From: CAYVUV01 sp964455095
GTDB taxonomy: Bacteria; Desulfobacterota; Binatia; HRBIN30; CADEER01
NCBI GenBank assembly: GCA_964455095.1
Contig: CAYVUV010000288.1
Coordinates: 1-21,492 of the forward strand
Direction: 5' to 3'
Length of the DNA stretch: 21,492 bases
A program made the translations under genes and the position numbers. Below the pieces are notes generated by a model. The model made no database searches. It worked only from the letters and a program-made list of their open reading frames with translations, and was not told where the DNA came from. Shown here piece after piece: positions 7,081 to 14,072 of the stretch. Position 1 is the stretch's first letter, and each line of letters starts with the position of its first letter.

Positions 7081-8091
7081 ATGCGAGCGGTACGGACATC
7101 GATGCGCAGGCGATCGCATTGGTTGGCGCTGGGCATGTTCGCCCTCGGCGGGTGCGCCATCGACGTCGACCTGGTTTCGACGCCCAGCTCGACGCTGGTC
7201 GGTACCCCGGTCGACTTCGACATCTCGGTGCGCAACCGCACCACGTGTCCGGTCGGCGGCGTCGTGGCGCTGCTCTTCCCGTTCATTCCGAAGGATCAGT
7301 TCATCAGCCAGATCGAGGACGAGAACCTGCGCGACGCACTGAGCCAGTTCGTCGACGCCTTCTGCACCGGCGCGGACATCGTGCCGCCGGACGGATCGGG
7401 TGCGGACTGCCGCCTCGTCGACGGCGAGATCTTCTGCGAGATCAACCCGGACGCCACGCTGCCCGCGCTGCCCGAGGTGGCGGTCGCGACGACACCGGCG
7501 GGCGACGCGGTCACCTGCGCGAGCGACGGGCAGAAGATCACCTGCCGCTTTCCCCGCGCAATCGTCGACATCGCGACGGCGCAACAGGCCAACGCCGCCA
7601 TGTCTCCCGGCGCGCTGCAATGCGCCACCGGAAGCAATATCGCGGCGTGTGCCGCCTTGCTGCTCGATCCCGACGAGACCAAGACCAACCAGGTGCAGTT
7701 GATTGCCGACCGGCCCGGCATCCTGCGCAACTGGGTCGTCTCGTTCGCCACGGTGCGCGGCGGCGTCTGCATCGCGGGCGCCTTGCGCCGCAAGCCGTGC
7801 GACGACGACAGCGACTGCACGGGGACAGGGAACTCCTGCGGCACCGGCATCTGCGTCGGCGGCGGCGACGACGGGTTCGGCTGTGACAGCGGGGCCGATT
7901 GCCTGAGCGGCGTGTGCACCGCCTGCGGCGAGGCCGACGACGGTCAGGTGCTCTCCGGCGTCGCCTGCACGACGACGATTGGCACCACCACCGCGGCCGC
8001 ACCGCTGGTCTCCGCTTGGGGCCTGCTCGCGGTCGCCGCGTGTCTGCTCAGCCTCGGCGCCGTCACGTTGCGCAGGCTGCGGAGGATTTGA
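7081..8091 (+). CDS. Exported Cys-containing protein with PxxSxWG-type C-terminal sorting tail
   Basis: I do not recognise the 336-residue protein as a named family. The N-terminus has basic residues, a hydrophobic stretch and LGGC at about residue 25, a possible lipobox for lipoprotein processing. The mid part has a domain-like stretch with paired Cys, then a Cys/Gly/Asp-rich segment (CDDDSDC, CGTGIC, CLSGVC). The last 29 residues are PLVSAWG, a hydrophobic helix and RRLRRI, the three-part layout of PEP-CTERM/IPTL-CTERM-like sorting signals. ATGs at 7066, 7078 and 7081 are in frame; I prefer 7081 because a G-run at 7068-7074 sits at ribosome-site distance. A start at 7102 is also possible. 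It is probably anchored in the outer envelope; function is unknown. Confidence 0.8.
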   Translation: MRAVRTSMRRRSHWLALGMFALGGCAIDVDLVSTPSSTLVGTPVDFDISVRNRTTCPVGGVVALLFPFIPKDQFISQIEDENLRDALSQFVDAFCTGADIVPPDGSGADCRLVDGEIFCEINPDATLPALPEVAVATTPAGDAVTCASDGQKITCRFPRAIVDIATAQQANAAMSPGALQCATGSNIAACAALLLDPDETKTNQVQLIADRPGILRNWVVSFATVRGGVCIAGALRRKPCDDDSDCTGTGNSCGTGICVGGGDDGFGCDSGADCLSGVCTACGEADDGQVLSGVACTTTIGTTTAAAPLVSAWGLLAVAACLLSLGAVTLRRLRRI

Positions 8092-8099
8092 ATCGGCCC

Positions 8100-8119
8100 A
8101 AGGCGAGCGGAATCGCCTT
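8100..8119 (+). terminator. Hairpin after the sorting-tail protein gene
   Basis: AAGGCGA and TCGCCTT form a perfect 7-bp stem around a 6-nt loop, 8 nt after the stop codon. There is no real U-run after it, so termination would be imperfect. The 3' arm runs into a TTGACA at 8118-8123, so the same element could instead regulate the downstream gene. Confidence 0.35.
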
Positions 8120-8147
8120 GACAATTTCCGCCCCCACGGCCTACGCA
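8118..8147 (+). promoter_or_regulatory. Possible promoter of the seven-repeat protein gene
   Basis: A perfect -35 TTGACA lies at 8118-8123. The best -10 at normal spacing is TACGCA (8142-8147, 18-nt spacer), which matches the consensus poorly. The only support is the -35 and its position between two plus-strand genes. Confidence 0.28.
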
Positions 8148-8199
8148 ACCTGCAGGTCGGGCGGACCGCCGTGGTCCGCAGCACCGGGGGGAGCAGACC

Positions 8200-9939
8200 A
8201 TGGGACGTCGCACTGCGATCGCCGCCGTTTCGCTGTTGTTGCCGCTTGCCGCCGCCGCGGAGATCGGACCGGTAGGGACTGATTTCCAGGTCAACAGCTA
8301 CACCGTCAGCTATCAGCTGGGCCCGGCGATAGCCGTCGCAGGGAACGGGCGCTTCGTGGTGGCCTGGAGCAGCTACGAACAGGACGGCGACAACTACGGC
8401 GTCTTCGCCAAGCGCTACAACAGCGCGGGGCAGGCGGTCGGGGCGGAGTTCCGGGTCAATAGTTTCACCACGGCCACCCAGCGCGACCCCGCGGTGGGCG
8501 CGGCAGGCAGCGGCAACTTCGCCGTGGTGTGGTGGAGCTCCGCGCAGGACGGCAGTAGCGCCGGTGTGTTTGGCCAACGCTACGACAGCGCCGGAGGGGC
8601 GCTGGGCAGCGAGTTTCAGGTCAACACCTACACGGCGAACTTCCAGCTCGCCCAGGCGATGGCGATGAGGGCGGATGGATCCTTCGTCGTGGCATGGGAG
8701 AGCTACGCGCAGGACGGCAGCAATCGCGGCGTGTTCGGCCAGCGCTACGACGGCGCCGGGCAGGTGGTGGGCACGGAGTTTCAGGTCAACAGCCATACGA
8801 TCGGCATGCAGCGTTCTCCGTCCGTGGCGGCGGCCGCGGACGGGTCTTTTGCGGTGTCGTGGGAGAGCGACGCACAGGACGGCAACGGCTTCGGCGTGTT
8901 TGCGCAGCGCTACGACGGTGCGGGGCAGGCGGTGGGCGCGGAGTTCCAGGTCAACCGCTACACGCCGAGCGATCAGGTCGAACCTTCGATTGCGACGCAA
9001 CCGGGCGGAGGGTTGGTGCTGGCGTGGAGCAGTCGCTTCCAGGACGGCAACGCCGACGGCGTGTTTGGACAGCTGTACGACAGCGGCGGGCTGGTCGTCG
9101 GGAGCGAGTTCCAGATCAACACGTTCACCGCCAATTACCAGGAGACCCCGCGCGCGGCGGCGGCAGCGGACGGCGGATTCCTGGTGGCGTGGCAAAGCAA
9201 CACGCAGGAAGGCGGCGGCTCCGGCATCTTCGCGCGCCGCTACGACAGCGCCGGGCAGGCGGCGGGCACGGAGTTTCAAGTCAACGTCTTTACTTTGAAC
9301 TACCAGGTCGTCCCGGTTGTCGGGCCGACCAACGACGATGGCTTCGTCGTAGCGTGGCAAAGCGACGCCCAGGATGGTGACTCCTATGGCATCTTCGCGC
9401 GGCGCATCGTCGACCCGGTCGCGCACTGCACGTTTGCACCGTCCGCCACCTGCGGCACGTCGGTCAAAGCGCAACTGCAGCTGAAGCTCAATCCCAACCC
9501 CGAGCGCAACAAGATCAAATGGAAGTTCGCCGGCGGCCCCGCGCTGGGGCAGGCAGACTTCGGCGATCCGACCACGACGGCGACCTACGCGCTGTGCATC
9601 TACGACGACGGCGCGCTGAAGGCGGCGCTGCAGGTCGGTCCGAGCGGCACCCTGTGGAGCGCGATTGGCGGCAAGGGCTACCAGTACGCCGATGGGCTCG
9701 GCGGCAGTGATGGCGTCACGAAGATGAAGTTGCTCGGCGGGTCCGTCCCCAAACTGCAGCTCAAAGGCAAGGGCGACGACCTGCCCATGCCGACGCCTTT
9801 CACCGGCATCCGCTTCTTCGCCCAGACGACCGCCGTCACCGCCCAACTGCGCGAAGCCAACGGCGACTGCTACACCGCCTCGTTCACCGACGCCGACACC
9901 AAGAAGAACGACGGCAAGCAGTACAAAGCGAAGAACTGA
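8200..9939 (+). CDS. Secreted seven-repeat (probable beta-propeller) protein with a distinct C-terminal domain
   Basis: The 579-residue protein has a clear Sec signal peptide (about residues 1-20, ending LAAAAE). Residues 26-410 are seven tandem repeats of exactly 55 residues. Each contains a GxEFQVNxxT start, a middle (F/L)xVxWxS strand, QDG and a GVFxxRYDxxG end. Seven strand-rich repeats of this size suggest a seven-bladed beta-propeller. Residues about 415-579 form a separate domain with CTFAPSATCG, KIKWKFAGG, FGDPTTTATYALCIYD and a Lys-rich end (KQYKAKN). I recall similar C-terminal domains on many exported proteins from uncultured delta-proteobacterium-like genomes, but this is memory, not a search. 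A G-rich ribosome site precedes ATG 8200. It has no membrane anchor; binding partner unknown. Confidence 0.88.
   Translation: MGRRTAIAAVSLLLPLAAAAEIGPVGTDFQVNSYTVSYQLGPAIAVAGNGRFVVAWSSYEQDGDNYGVFAKRYNSAGQAVGAEFRVNSFTTATQRDPAVGAAGSGNFAVVWWSSAQDGSSAGVFGQRYDSAGGALGSEFQVNTYTANFQLAQAMAMRADGSFVVAWESYAQDGSNRGVFGQRYDGAGQVVGTEFQVNSHTIGMQRSPSVAAAADGSFAVSWESDAQDGNGFGVFAQRYDGAGQAVGAEFQVNRYTPSDQVEPSIATQPGGGLVLAWSSRFQDGNADGVFGQLYDSGGLVVGSEFQINTFTANYQETPRAAAAADGGFLVAWQSNTQEGGGSGIFARRYDSAGQAAGTEFQVNVFTLNYQVVPVVGPTNDDGFVVAWQSDAQDGDSYGIFARRIVDPVAHCTFAPSATCGTSVKAQLQLKLNPNPERNKIKWKFAGGPALGQADFGDPTTTATYALCIYDDGALKAALQVGPSGTLWSAIGGKGYQYADGLGGSDGVTKMKLLGGSVPKLQLKGKGDDLPMPTPFTGIRFFAQTTAVTAQLREANGDCYTASFTDADTKKNDGKQYKAKN
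8275..9429 (+). repeat. Seven tandem 165-bp coding repeats
   Basis: Repeat units begin at 8275, 8440, 8605, 8770, 8935, 9100 and 9265, with no length variation. Each encodes 55 residues. The copies differ at many bases but keep QDG, RYD and EFQVN, so they are old protein repeats, not a recent DNA expansion. Confidence 0.93.
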
Positions 9940-9966
9940 CCGCAGCGCAAAAAACCACCCTGTTGC

Positions 9967-10016
9967 TTGAACTTACACCCACTGGTGCTACCGTGTAGCC
10001 GATGATGTAGGTGTAA
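9967..10016 (+). promoter_or_regulatory. vapBC promoter and operator
   Basis: A -35-like TTGAAC (9967-9972), a 16-nt spacer and an extended -10 TGCTACCGT (9986-9994) predict a start near 10001. An inverted repeat GCTAC-CGT-GTAGC (9987-9999) covers the -10, and a wider pair TTACACC (9973-9979) and GGTGTAA (10010-10016) brackets it. These are fitting sites for VapB autorepression. Confidence 0.55.
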
Positions 10017-10021
10017 TGAAT

Positions 10022-10276
10022 ATGGCGCTGAACATCCGCAACCCGGAAACTGAAAAGCTCGCTGATGCCCTCGCCAAGCTGACCGGGGAAACCAAGACCG
10101 AGGCGGTGACGCAGGCGTTGCGCGATCGGCTGGCTCGCTTGCGTCGAGAGCGTTCCCGGCGGCGGCTTGCCGACGAGCTCGACGCCATCGCACTCCACTG
10201 CGCGTCACTGCCCGTGCTCGACACACGGAGCGCCGAAGAGATCATCGGTTATGACGAGCGTGGCGTGCCGCGCTGA
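10022..10276 (+). CDS. vapB: VapB-family antitoxin
   Basis: The 84-residue protein starts MALNIRNPETEKLADALAKL, the standard opening of VapB (PSK_trans_fac/Rv0623-type) antitoxins. A ribbon-helix-helix-like DNA-binding part (GETKTEAVTQALRDRL) is followed by an Arg-rich linker and a C-terminal toxin-binding tail. It should neutralise the VapC next to it and repress their promoter. I chose ATG 10022 over the in-frame ATG at 10016 because the family begins with MALNI and an AGGTG at 10009-10013 then has normal spacing; 10016 would add two residues. Its stop overlaps the vapC start (TGATG), ensuring coupled synthesis. Confidence 0.92.
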   Translation: MALNIRNPETEKLADALAKLTGETKTEAVTQALRDRLARLRRERSRRRLADELDAIALHCASLPVLDTRSAEEIIGYDERGVPR

Positions 10277-10671
10277 TGGTGATCGACACGTCTGCACTGC
10301 TCGCGATTTTGCAGGACGAACCGGAACGGCGCGCTTTCAACCAGGCCATCGAGGCCGCCGATTCTCGATCCATCTCGACCGCGACCTTCGTCGAGACCTC
10401 GATCGTCATCGAATCGCGATACGGCGCCGAGGGCCTGCGCGACCTGGATCTCCTCATCGCCGAGGCCTCCATCGATCTCGTTCCGGTCGATGAGGAACAG
10501 GCCCAGGTGGCGAGGACCGCGTTCAGCCGCTTCGGAAAGGGCCGCCATCCGGCGGGCCTGAACTACGGCGACTGCTTCTCGTACGCGCTCGCCAAGTCGT
10601 TGGGCGAGCCGCTGCTCTACAAGGGCGGAGATTTTTCGCTCACGGATATCAGCCCTGCACCGCGCGAGTGA
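10276..10671 (+). CDS. vapC: VapC-family PIN-domain ribonuclease toxin
   Basis: The 131-residue product is a full-length PIN-domain protein. The four acidic metal-binding residues are present: Asp4 in VIDTSAL, Glu40 in TFVETSIV, Asp99 in NYGDCFSYALAK and Asp119 in KGGDFSLTD. VapC toxins cleave specific RNAs, often tRNAs, using Mg2+ or Mn2+; the target here cannot be read from sequence. The catalytic set is complete and the frame undamaged, so the pair looks functional. It starts one base before the end of vapB. No integrase, IS or direct repeats flank the pair, so I see no evidence of recent mobility. Confidence 0.95.
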   Translation: MVIDTSALLAILQDEPERRAFNQAIEAADSRSISTATFVETSIVIESRYGAEGLRDLDLLIAEASIDLVPVDEEQAQVARTAFSRFGKGRHPAGLNYGDCFSYALAKSLGEPLLYKGGDFSLTDISPAPRE

Positions 10672-10690
10672 GCGCAAGGCGGTGCGCGCG

Positions 10691-10719
10691 TTGACACCGC
10701 CGCCCGCGGCCCGCACGAT
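10691..10719 (+). promoter_or_regulatory. Possible promoter giving a leaderless hflK transcript
   Basis: TTGACA at 10691-10696, a 17-nt spacer and CACGAT at 10714-10719 (3/6 match) place the transcript start at about 10726, on the hflK ATG at 10725. No ribosome binding site precedes that ATG, which fits a leaderless start. The -10 is weak. Confidence 0.4.
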
Positions 10720-10724
10720 GCGGC

Positions 10725-11807
10725 ATGCCTGAGCGCAACGAATGGCCGCCGCGCCGGCCGCAAGCGGACCCGCGCACCGAACTGCTGGAGCTGCTCGACC
10801 GCCTGTGGGATCGCTGGCGCAGCGGCGGCGCGCCGGGCCGCTGGCACATCAACCCCTACCTCCTCGCGCTCGTCGCGCTGGTGCTCTGGTCGCTCAGCGG
10901 CATCTACATCGTCGCGCCCGACGAGCGCGGCATCGTGCTGCGCTTCGGCAAGGTGGTGCGCGAGAGCGAGCCCGGGCCGCACTATCACCTGCCGTGGCCG
11001 ATCGAAGAAGTCATCCGGCCCAGCATCACCGCCATCCGCAAGGAGGAGATCGGTTTCCGCACCGTCGCGCAGGGCCCACCGGCGCGGTACAAGGACGTGC
11101 CGGTCGAGGCGCTGATGTTGACCGGCGACGAGAACATCGTCTCGCTCGACTCCATCGTGCAATACAAGGTCCGCGCCGACGCCAGCGGCCCGACCGACTT
11201 CCTGTTCAACGTCCGCGACCAGCAGGAAATGGTGCGCGCCGCCGCCGAGGCCGCCATGCGCGAGGTCATTGGGCGCACCGACATCGACGAAGCGCTGACC
11301 GAGGGCAAGGAACAGGTGCAGGAGGAGGCGCAGCGTGTGCTGCAGGCAATCCTCGATCACTACGCCTCGGGTCTCGAGGTGGTGACCGTCAAGTTGCAGG
11401 ACGTCAATCCGCCGGAGCAGGTGTCCGACGCCTTCAAGGACGTCATCAGCGCCCAGCAGGACAAGGAGCGTCTGATCAACGAGGCGCGCGGGTACGCCAA
11501 CGATGTCGTGCCGCGCGCGCGCGGCCAGGCCGCCCAGCTGATCAATGAGGCCGAGGCCTACCGCGAGGCGAAGGTGCGCGACGCCGCCGGTGTGGCGCAG
11601 CGCTTCACCGCCCTGCAGACCGAGTACGCCAAGGCGAAGGACGTCACCCGCCGGCGCCTCTACCTGGAGACGATGGAGGCCATTTTGCCCGGCATGAACA
11701 AGATCATCATGGACGACGCGGCGGCGAAGCAGGCGGTGCCGTATCTGCCGCTCGATGCCTATATGCCGCGGCGCCCGGTCGAGGCACCCGAGGCGGGGGT
11801 CAAGTGA
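10725..11807 (+). CDS. hflK: HflK-like SPFH/band-7 membrane protein
   Basis: The 360-residue protein has a Pro/Arg-rich cytoplasmic N-terminus, one transmembrane helix at about 43-63 (NPYLLALVALVLWSLSGIYI) and the band-7 domain beginning VAPDERGIVLRFGKVV. The core holds GPHYHLPWPIEEV, MLTGDENIVSLDSIVQYKV and EVVTVKLQDVNPPEQV, then a long Ala/Glu-rich coiled-coil (about 240-310). HflK with HflC forms a large membrane assembly that surrounds and tempers the FtsH protease. FtsH itself is not in the window. The ATG lacks a ribosome site. The TGA overlaps the hflC ATG by one base, as expected for an equimolar complex. Confidence 0.94.
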   Translation: MPERNEWPPRRPQADPRTELLELLDRLWDRWRSGGAPGRWHINPYLLALVALVLWSLSGIYIVAPDERGIVLRFGKVVRESEPGPHYHLPWPIEEVIRPSITAIRKEEIGFRTVAQGPPARYKDVPVEALMLTGDENIVSLDSIVQYKVRADASGPTDFLFNVRDQQEMVRAAAEAAMREVIGRTDIDEALTEGKEQVQEEAQRVLQAILDHYASGLEVVTVKLQDVNPPEQVSDAFKDVISAQQDKERLINEARGYANDVVPRARGQAAQLINEAEAYREAKVRDAAGVAQRFTALQTEYAKAKDVTRRRLYLETMEAILPGMNKIIMDDAAAKQAVPYLPLDAYMPRRPVEAPEAGVK

Positions 11808-12682
11808 TGGACCGGCGTTGGCTCGTCATCGGCGCCGCGCTCGCCCTGTGTCTGGCGGTGTGGAACCTGGCCCTCTTCGTCGTGCCGCAGTGGATGCAGG
11901 CAGTCGTGGTGCAGCTCGGCGATCCGGTGCGCGTGCTGCGCGAACCGGGGCTCTATTGGAAGATCCCCCTGATCCAGACGGTCGCCTACTTCGATCGCCG
12001 TTTGCTCGATCAGGCCACCTCGCCGAAGGAAATCCTGACGCGCGACAAGCAGCAGCTGGTGGTCGACAACTACACGCGCTGGCGCGTCGTCGACCCGCTG
12101 CAGTTCGTGCGCTCGGTGCGCGACGAGAACGGCGCCCAGTCGCGCCTCGACGACATCGTCTACTCCAACTTGCGCGAGACGCTCGGCCGCCACACGCTGC
12201 GCGAGATCGTCGGCGGCAAGCGCGCCGAGCTGATGGAGAGCATCACCAAGCGCAGCGACGAGAAGGCGCGTGCCTACGGCATCGAAGTCGTCGACGTGCG
12301 CGTCAAGCGCGTCGATCTGCCGGAGAAGAACGAGCTCAACGTCTTCGACCGCATGCGCACCGAGCGCGAGCGGCTGGCGAAGAAGTTTCGCGCCGAGGGC
12401 GACGAAGAGGCGCGCAAGATCCGCTCCGAGTCGGACAAGGAAGTGCAAATCCTGATGGCCGACGCGCGCCAGAAGTCGGAGGTGGTGCGCGGCACCGGCG
12501 ACGCCGAAGCCGTGGCCATCTTCGCCGATGCCTATGGCCGCGATCCCGAGTTCTACGCCTTCGTCCGCACGCTCGAGGCCTACCGCAAGACGCTCGGTCA
12601 GGGCACGACGGTCATCCTGTCGCCGCACAGCGAGTTCTTCCGCCTGCTGAACGACAGCACGCCGGCCGCGCCGCCCCCCTGA
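11807..12682 (+). CDS. hflC: HflC-like SPFH/band-7 membrane protein
   Basis: This 291-residue partner of HflK has an N-terminal membrane anchor (about 5-27) and a band-7 domain with VVVQLGDPVRVLREPGLYWK, LTRDKQQLVVDNYTRWRVVD and an Arg-rich helix LREIVGGKRAELMESI. The typical HflC sequence VDVRVKRVDLPEKNELNVFD is followed by a charged coiled-coil and the conserved DPEFYAFVRTLEAY block. I use ATG 11807, which overlaps the hflK stop (TGATG); a GTG at 11804 directly before it is a possible start one codon earlier. The gene also overlaps the following J-protein start by one base, giving a three-gene coupled unit. Confidence 0.94.
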   Translation: MDRRWLVIGAALALCLAVWNLALFVVPQWMQAVVVQLGDPVRVLREPGLYWKIPLIQTVAYFDRRLLDQATSPKEILTRDKQQLVVDNYTRWRVVDPLQFVRSVRDENGAQSRLDDIVYSNLRETLGRHTLREIVGGKRAELMESITKRSDEKARAYGIEVVDVRVKRVDLPEKNELNVFDRMRTERERLAKKFRAEGDEEARKIRSESDKEVQILMADARQKSEVVRGTGDAEAVAIFADAYGRDPEFYAFVRTLEAYRKTLGQGTTVILSPHSEFFRLLNDSTPAAPPP

Positions 12683-13002
12683 TGGTGCGCTGGCTGTTCG
12701 TGCTGGCGCTGCTCTGGCTGGGGTGGCGCATGTTGCGCGCCTCCCTTGCGGCGCCGCCGCGCGGCAGGAAAACGGAGGCCGTGGGTGATCCGTACCGCGT
12801 TCTCGGCGTGCGCCGCGACGCCTCGGTCGAGGAGCTGACGCGCGCCTATCGCGAGCGAATGAAGGAGTACCACCCCGATCGCGTCGCCGACCTCGGCCCC
12901 GAGCTGCGCGAGCTCGCGCACCGCAAGACCGTCGAGATCCAGCGGGCCTGGAACACCCTGCGGCCGACGAAGCCGACCGATCGACACGGAGGCGACGCCT
13001 AG
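12682..13002 (+). CDS. Small membrane-anchored J-domain protein coupled to hflKC
   Basis: Starting at the ATG that overlaps the hflC stop, this frame encodes 106 residues. A single N-terminal transmembrane helix (about 3-18) and a short Arg/Lys-rich linker lead to a J-domain, DPYRVLGVRRDASVEELTRA at 36-55, with the essential HPD at 64-66 (EYHPDRV). There is no Gly/Phe region, zinc finger or client domain, so it is a minimal class C (type III) J-protein. Such proteins recruit and stimulate DnaK at one location; here the anchor and coupling suggest the HflKC membrane site. The gene lies inside a longer open frame that is a shadow of hflC, and it is easily missed. Confidence 0.88.
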   Translation: MVRWLFVLALLWLGWRMLRASLAAPPRGRKTEAVGDPYRVLGVRRDASVEELTRAYRERMKEYHPDRVADLGPELRELAHRKTVEIQRAWNTLRPTKPTDRHGGDA

Positions 13003-13022
13003 CGAGCGGGGGGCCGCCGACC

Positions 13023-14072
13023 TCACGGTCCCGCGGCGGGCGCGGGGGCCAGCGGCGCCGCCTGCTCGACGCGGCGCTCGTTGCGTTCCTGTTCTTCCTT
13101 GCCCGACAGCAGCGGCCGCAGTCGCAAGCTGTTCTTCAACATGTCAAACCAGAACGGCGCCCCGAGGCTGAGCAGGATGATACTGAGGAGCACGCCGGGG
13201 AAAGCCGGCCAGCGAACGCGTAGCCCCTCCTGGAAATAAAGCAGCGGGGCCGCTTCCGGGAGCAACGCGGAGCCCGGGGTCTCGGTTGACTGATTCAACA
13301 GGGTGTCGAGCTCACCCTGCGCGACCTTTCGTTCCTCGGGCGTCCGGTCGGCCTTGAGCTTCTCCCTGGCGCCTTCCACCTTCTCCCCGAGCGCGAGCGC
13401 CTGATTGCGCATGACCTCATCGCGATCCAGGCGCTTGAGCAGATCGATCGAGTCCAATCCGAGCCCGGCGGCGACGAGCACGGCCGCGACAACGGACAAG
13501 ATCTGCGTCTTCAAGGCGAACCGCTGGCTGAGCCGGTCCATGGTCTCGTCGAACCAGTCGGTGATTTTGCCGACGAACTCGCCGGCGGCGTTCTCCAGAA
13601 TCGCCTGCGTCTGGCGCACGTGGCTCGCCACCCACGGCGCGTCGCGCTCGAGCTCCTGCGCCCGCTGGCGAATCGCCTGCAGCGTCGCCACCGGATCGCG
13701 GCCGATCGCCGCCGCCAGAGCGGTGCGTGCCGGCGCGTTGCTCGCGAGGGTGGAGCCGGGCGCCGCGAGCTCGAACAGAATGCGAATCAGCTCTTCCCGC
13801 TGAACGACCGCGCCCTTCCTGGGGAAGATGGAGCCCGCCTCGGCCACCAGACGGTGCCCCAGCACCTCACCGGCGATGCTCTTTGCGTGCGCCTTGAGAT
13901 TCGGATCGAGCTCGCTCACCAGGGCCTCCAGGCCGAGCTGCAGATTGGCGGCGCGCAGGTTGAGCAGCCGCACGATCGCCTGCGTCACCGACGTCACCAG
14001 CGTCGTCGCCAACAGCATCACGACCGAGAACCCGATCAGCACGTCGAGGTAGTGGAGAATGGGCAGATTCAT
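13023..14072 (-). CDS. Uncharacterised membrane protein with APFWFD motif
   Basis: I cannot assign a function to this 349-residue protein. It has a hydrophobic N-terminal helix (about 10-30), a long soluble helical part, a second helix pair region around 190-213 (ILSVVAAVLVAAGLGL), a charged loop rich in Lys/Glu/Arg, and a last span near 293-312 followed by GAPFWFDMLKNSLRLR. The APFWFD...L..LR ending recurs, as I recall, in several unnamed bacterial membrane proteins. The C-terminal tail is Glu/Arg then Ala/Pro-rich and likely cytosolic. An AAGGGGAAG site 4 nt before the ATG supports the start. It converges on the J-protein gene, 20 nt apart, and is divergent from the large secreted protein. 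Confidence 0.82.
   Translation of the reverse strand: MNLPILHYLDVLIGFSVVMLLATTLVTSVTQAIVRLLNLRAANLQLGLEALVSELDPNLKAHAKSIAGEVLGHRLVAEAGSIFPRKGAVVQREELIRILFELAAPGSTLASNAPARTALAAAIGRDPVATLQAIRQRAQELERDAPWVASHVRQTQAILENAAGEFVGKITDWFDETMDRLSQRFALKTQILSVVAAVLVAAGLGLDSIDLLKRLDRDEVMRNQALALGEKVEGAREKLKADRTPEERKVAQGELDTLLNQSTETPGSALLPEAAPLLYFQEGLRVRWPAFPGVLLSIILLSLGAPFWFDMLKNSLRLRPLLSGKEEQERNERRVEQAAPLAPAPAAGP

Noticed and set aside
8275..9429. CRISPR-like periodic repeats
   Set aside because: The 165-bp units are translated in one frame without spacers and encode a conserved protein repeat.
4966..9846. A 1626-codon open frame on the minus strand
   Set aside because: It runs antisense through asnS and two exported-protein genes whose sense products have clear motifs. 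Its translation is Arg/Ala/His/Val-rich without domains. Long antisense frames are a known effect of strong third-position GC bias.
10016..10671. vapBC as part of a mobile element
   Set aside because: No transposase, integrase, att-like direct repeats or tRNA gene flank the pair.
11755..12681. Long plus-strand frame reading into the J-domain gene
   Set aside because: The part before 12682 is an out-of-frame shadow of hflC. Only the segment from ATG 12682 has a membrane helix and HPD motif.
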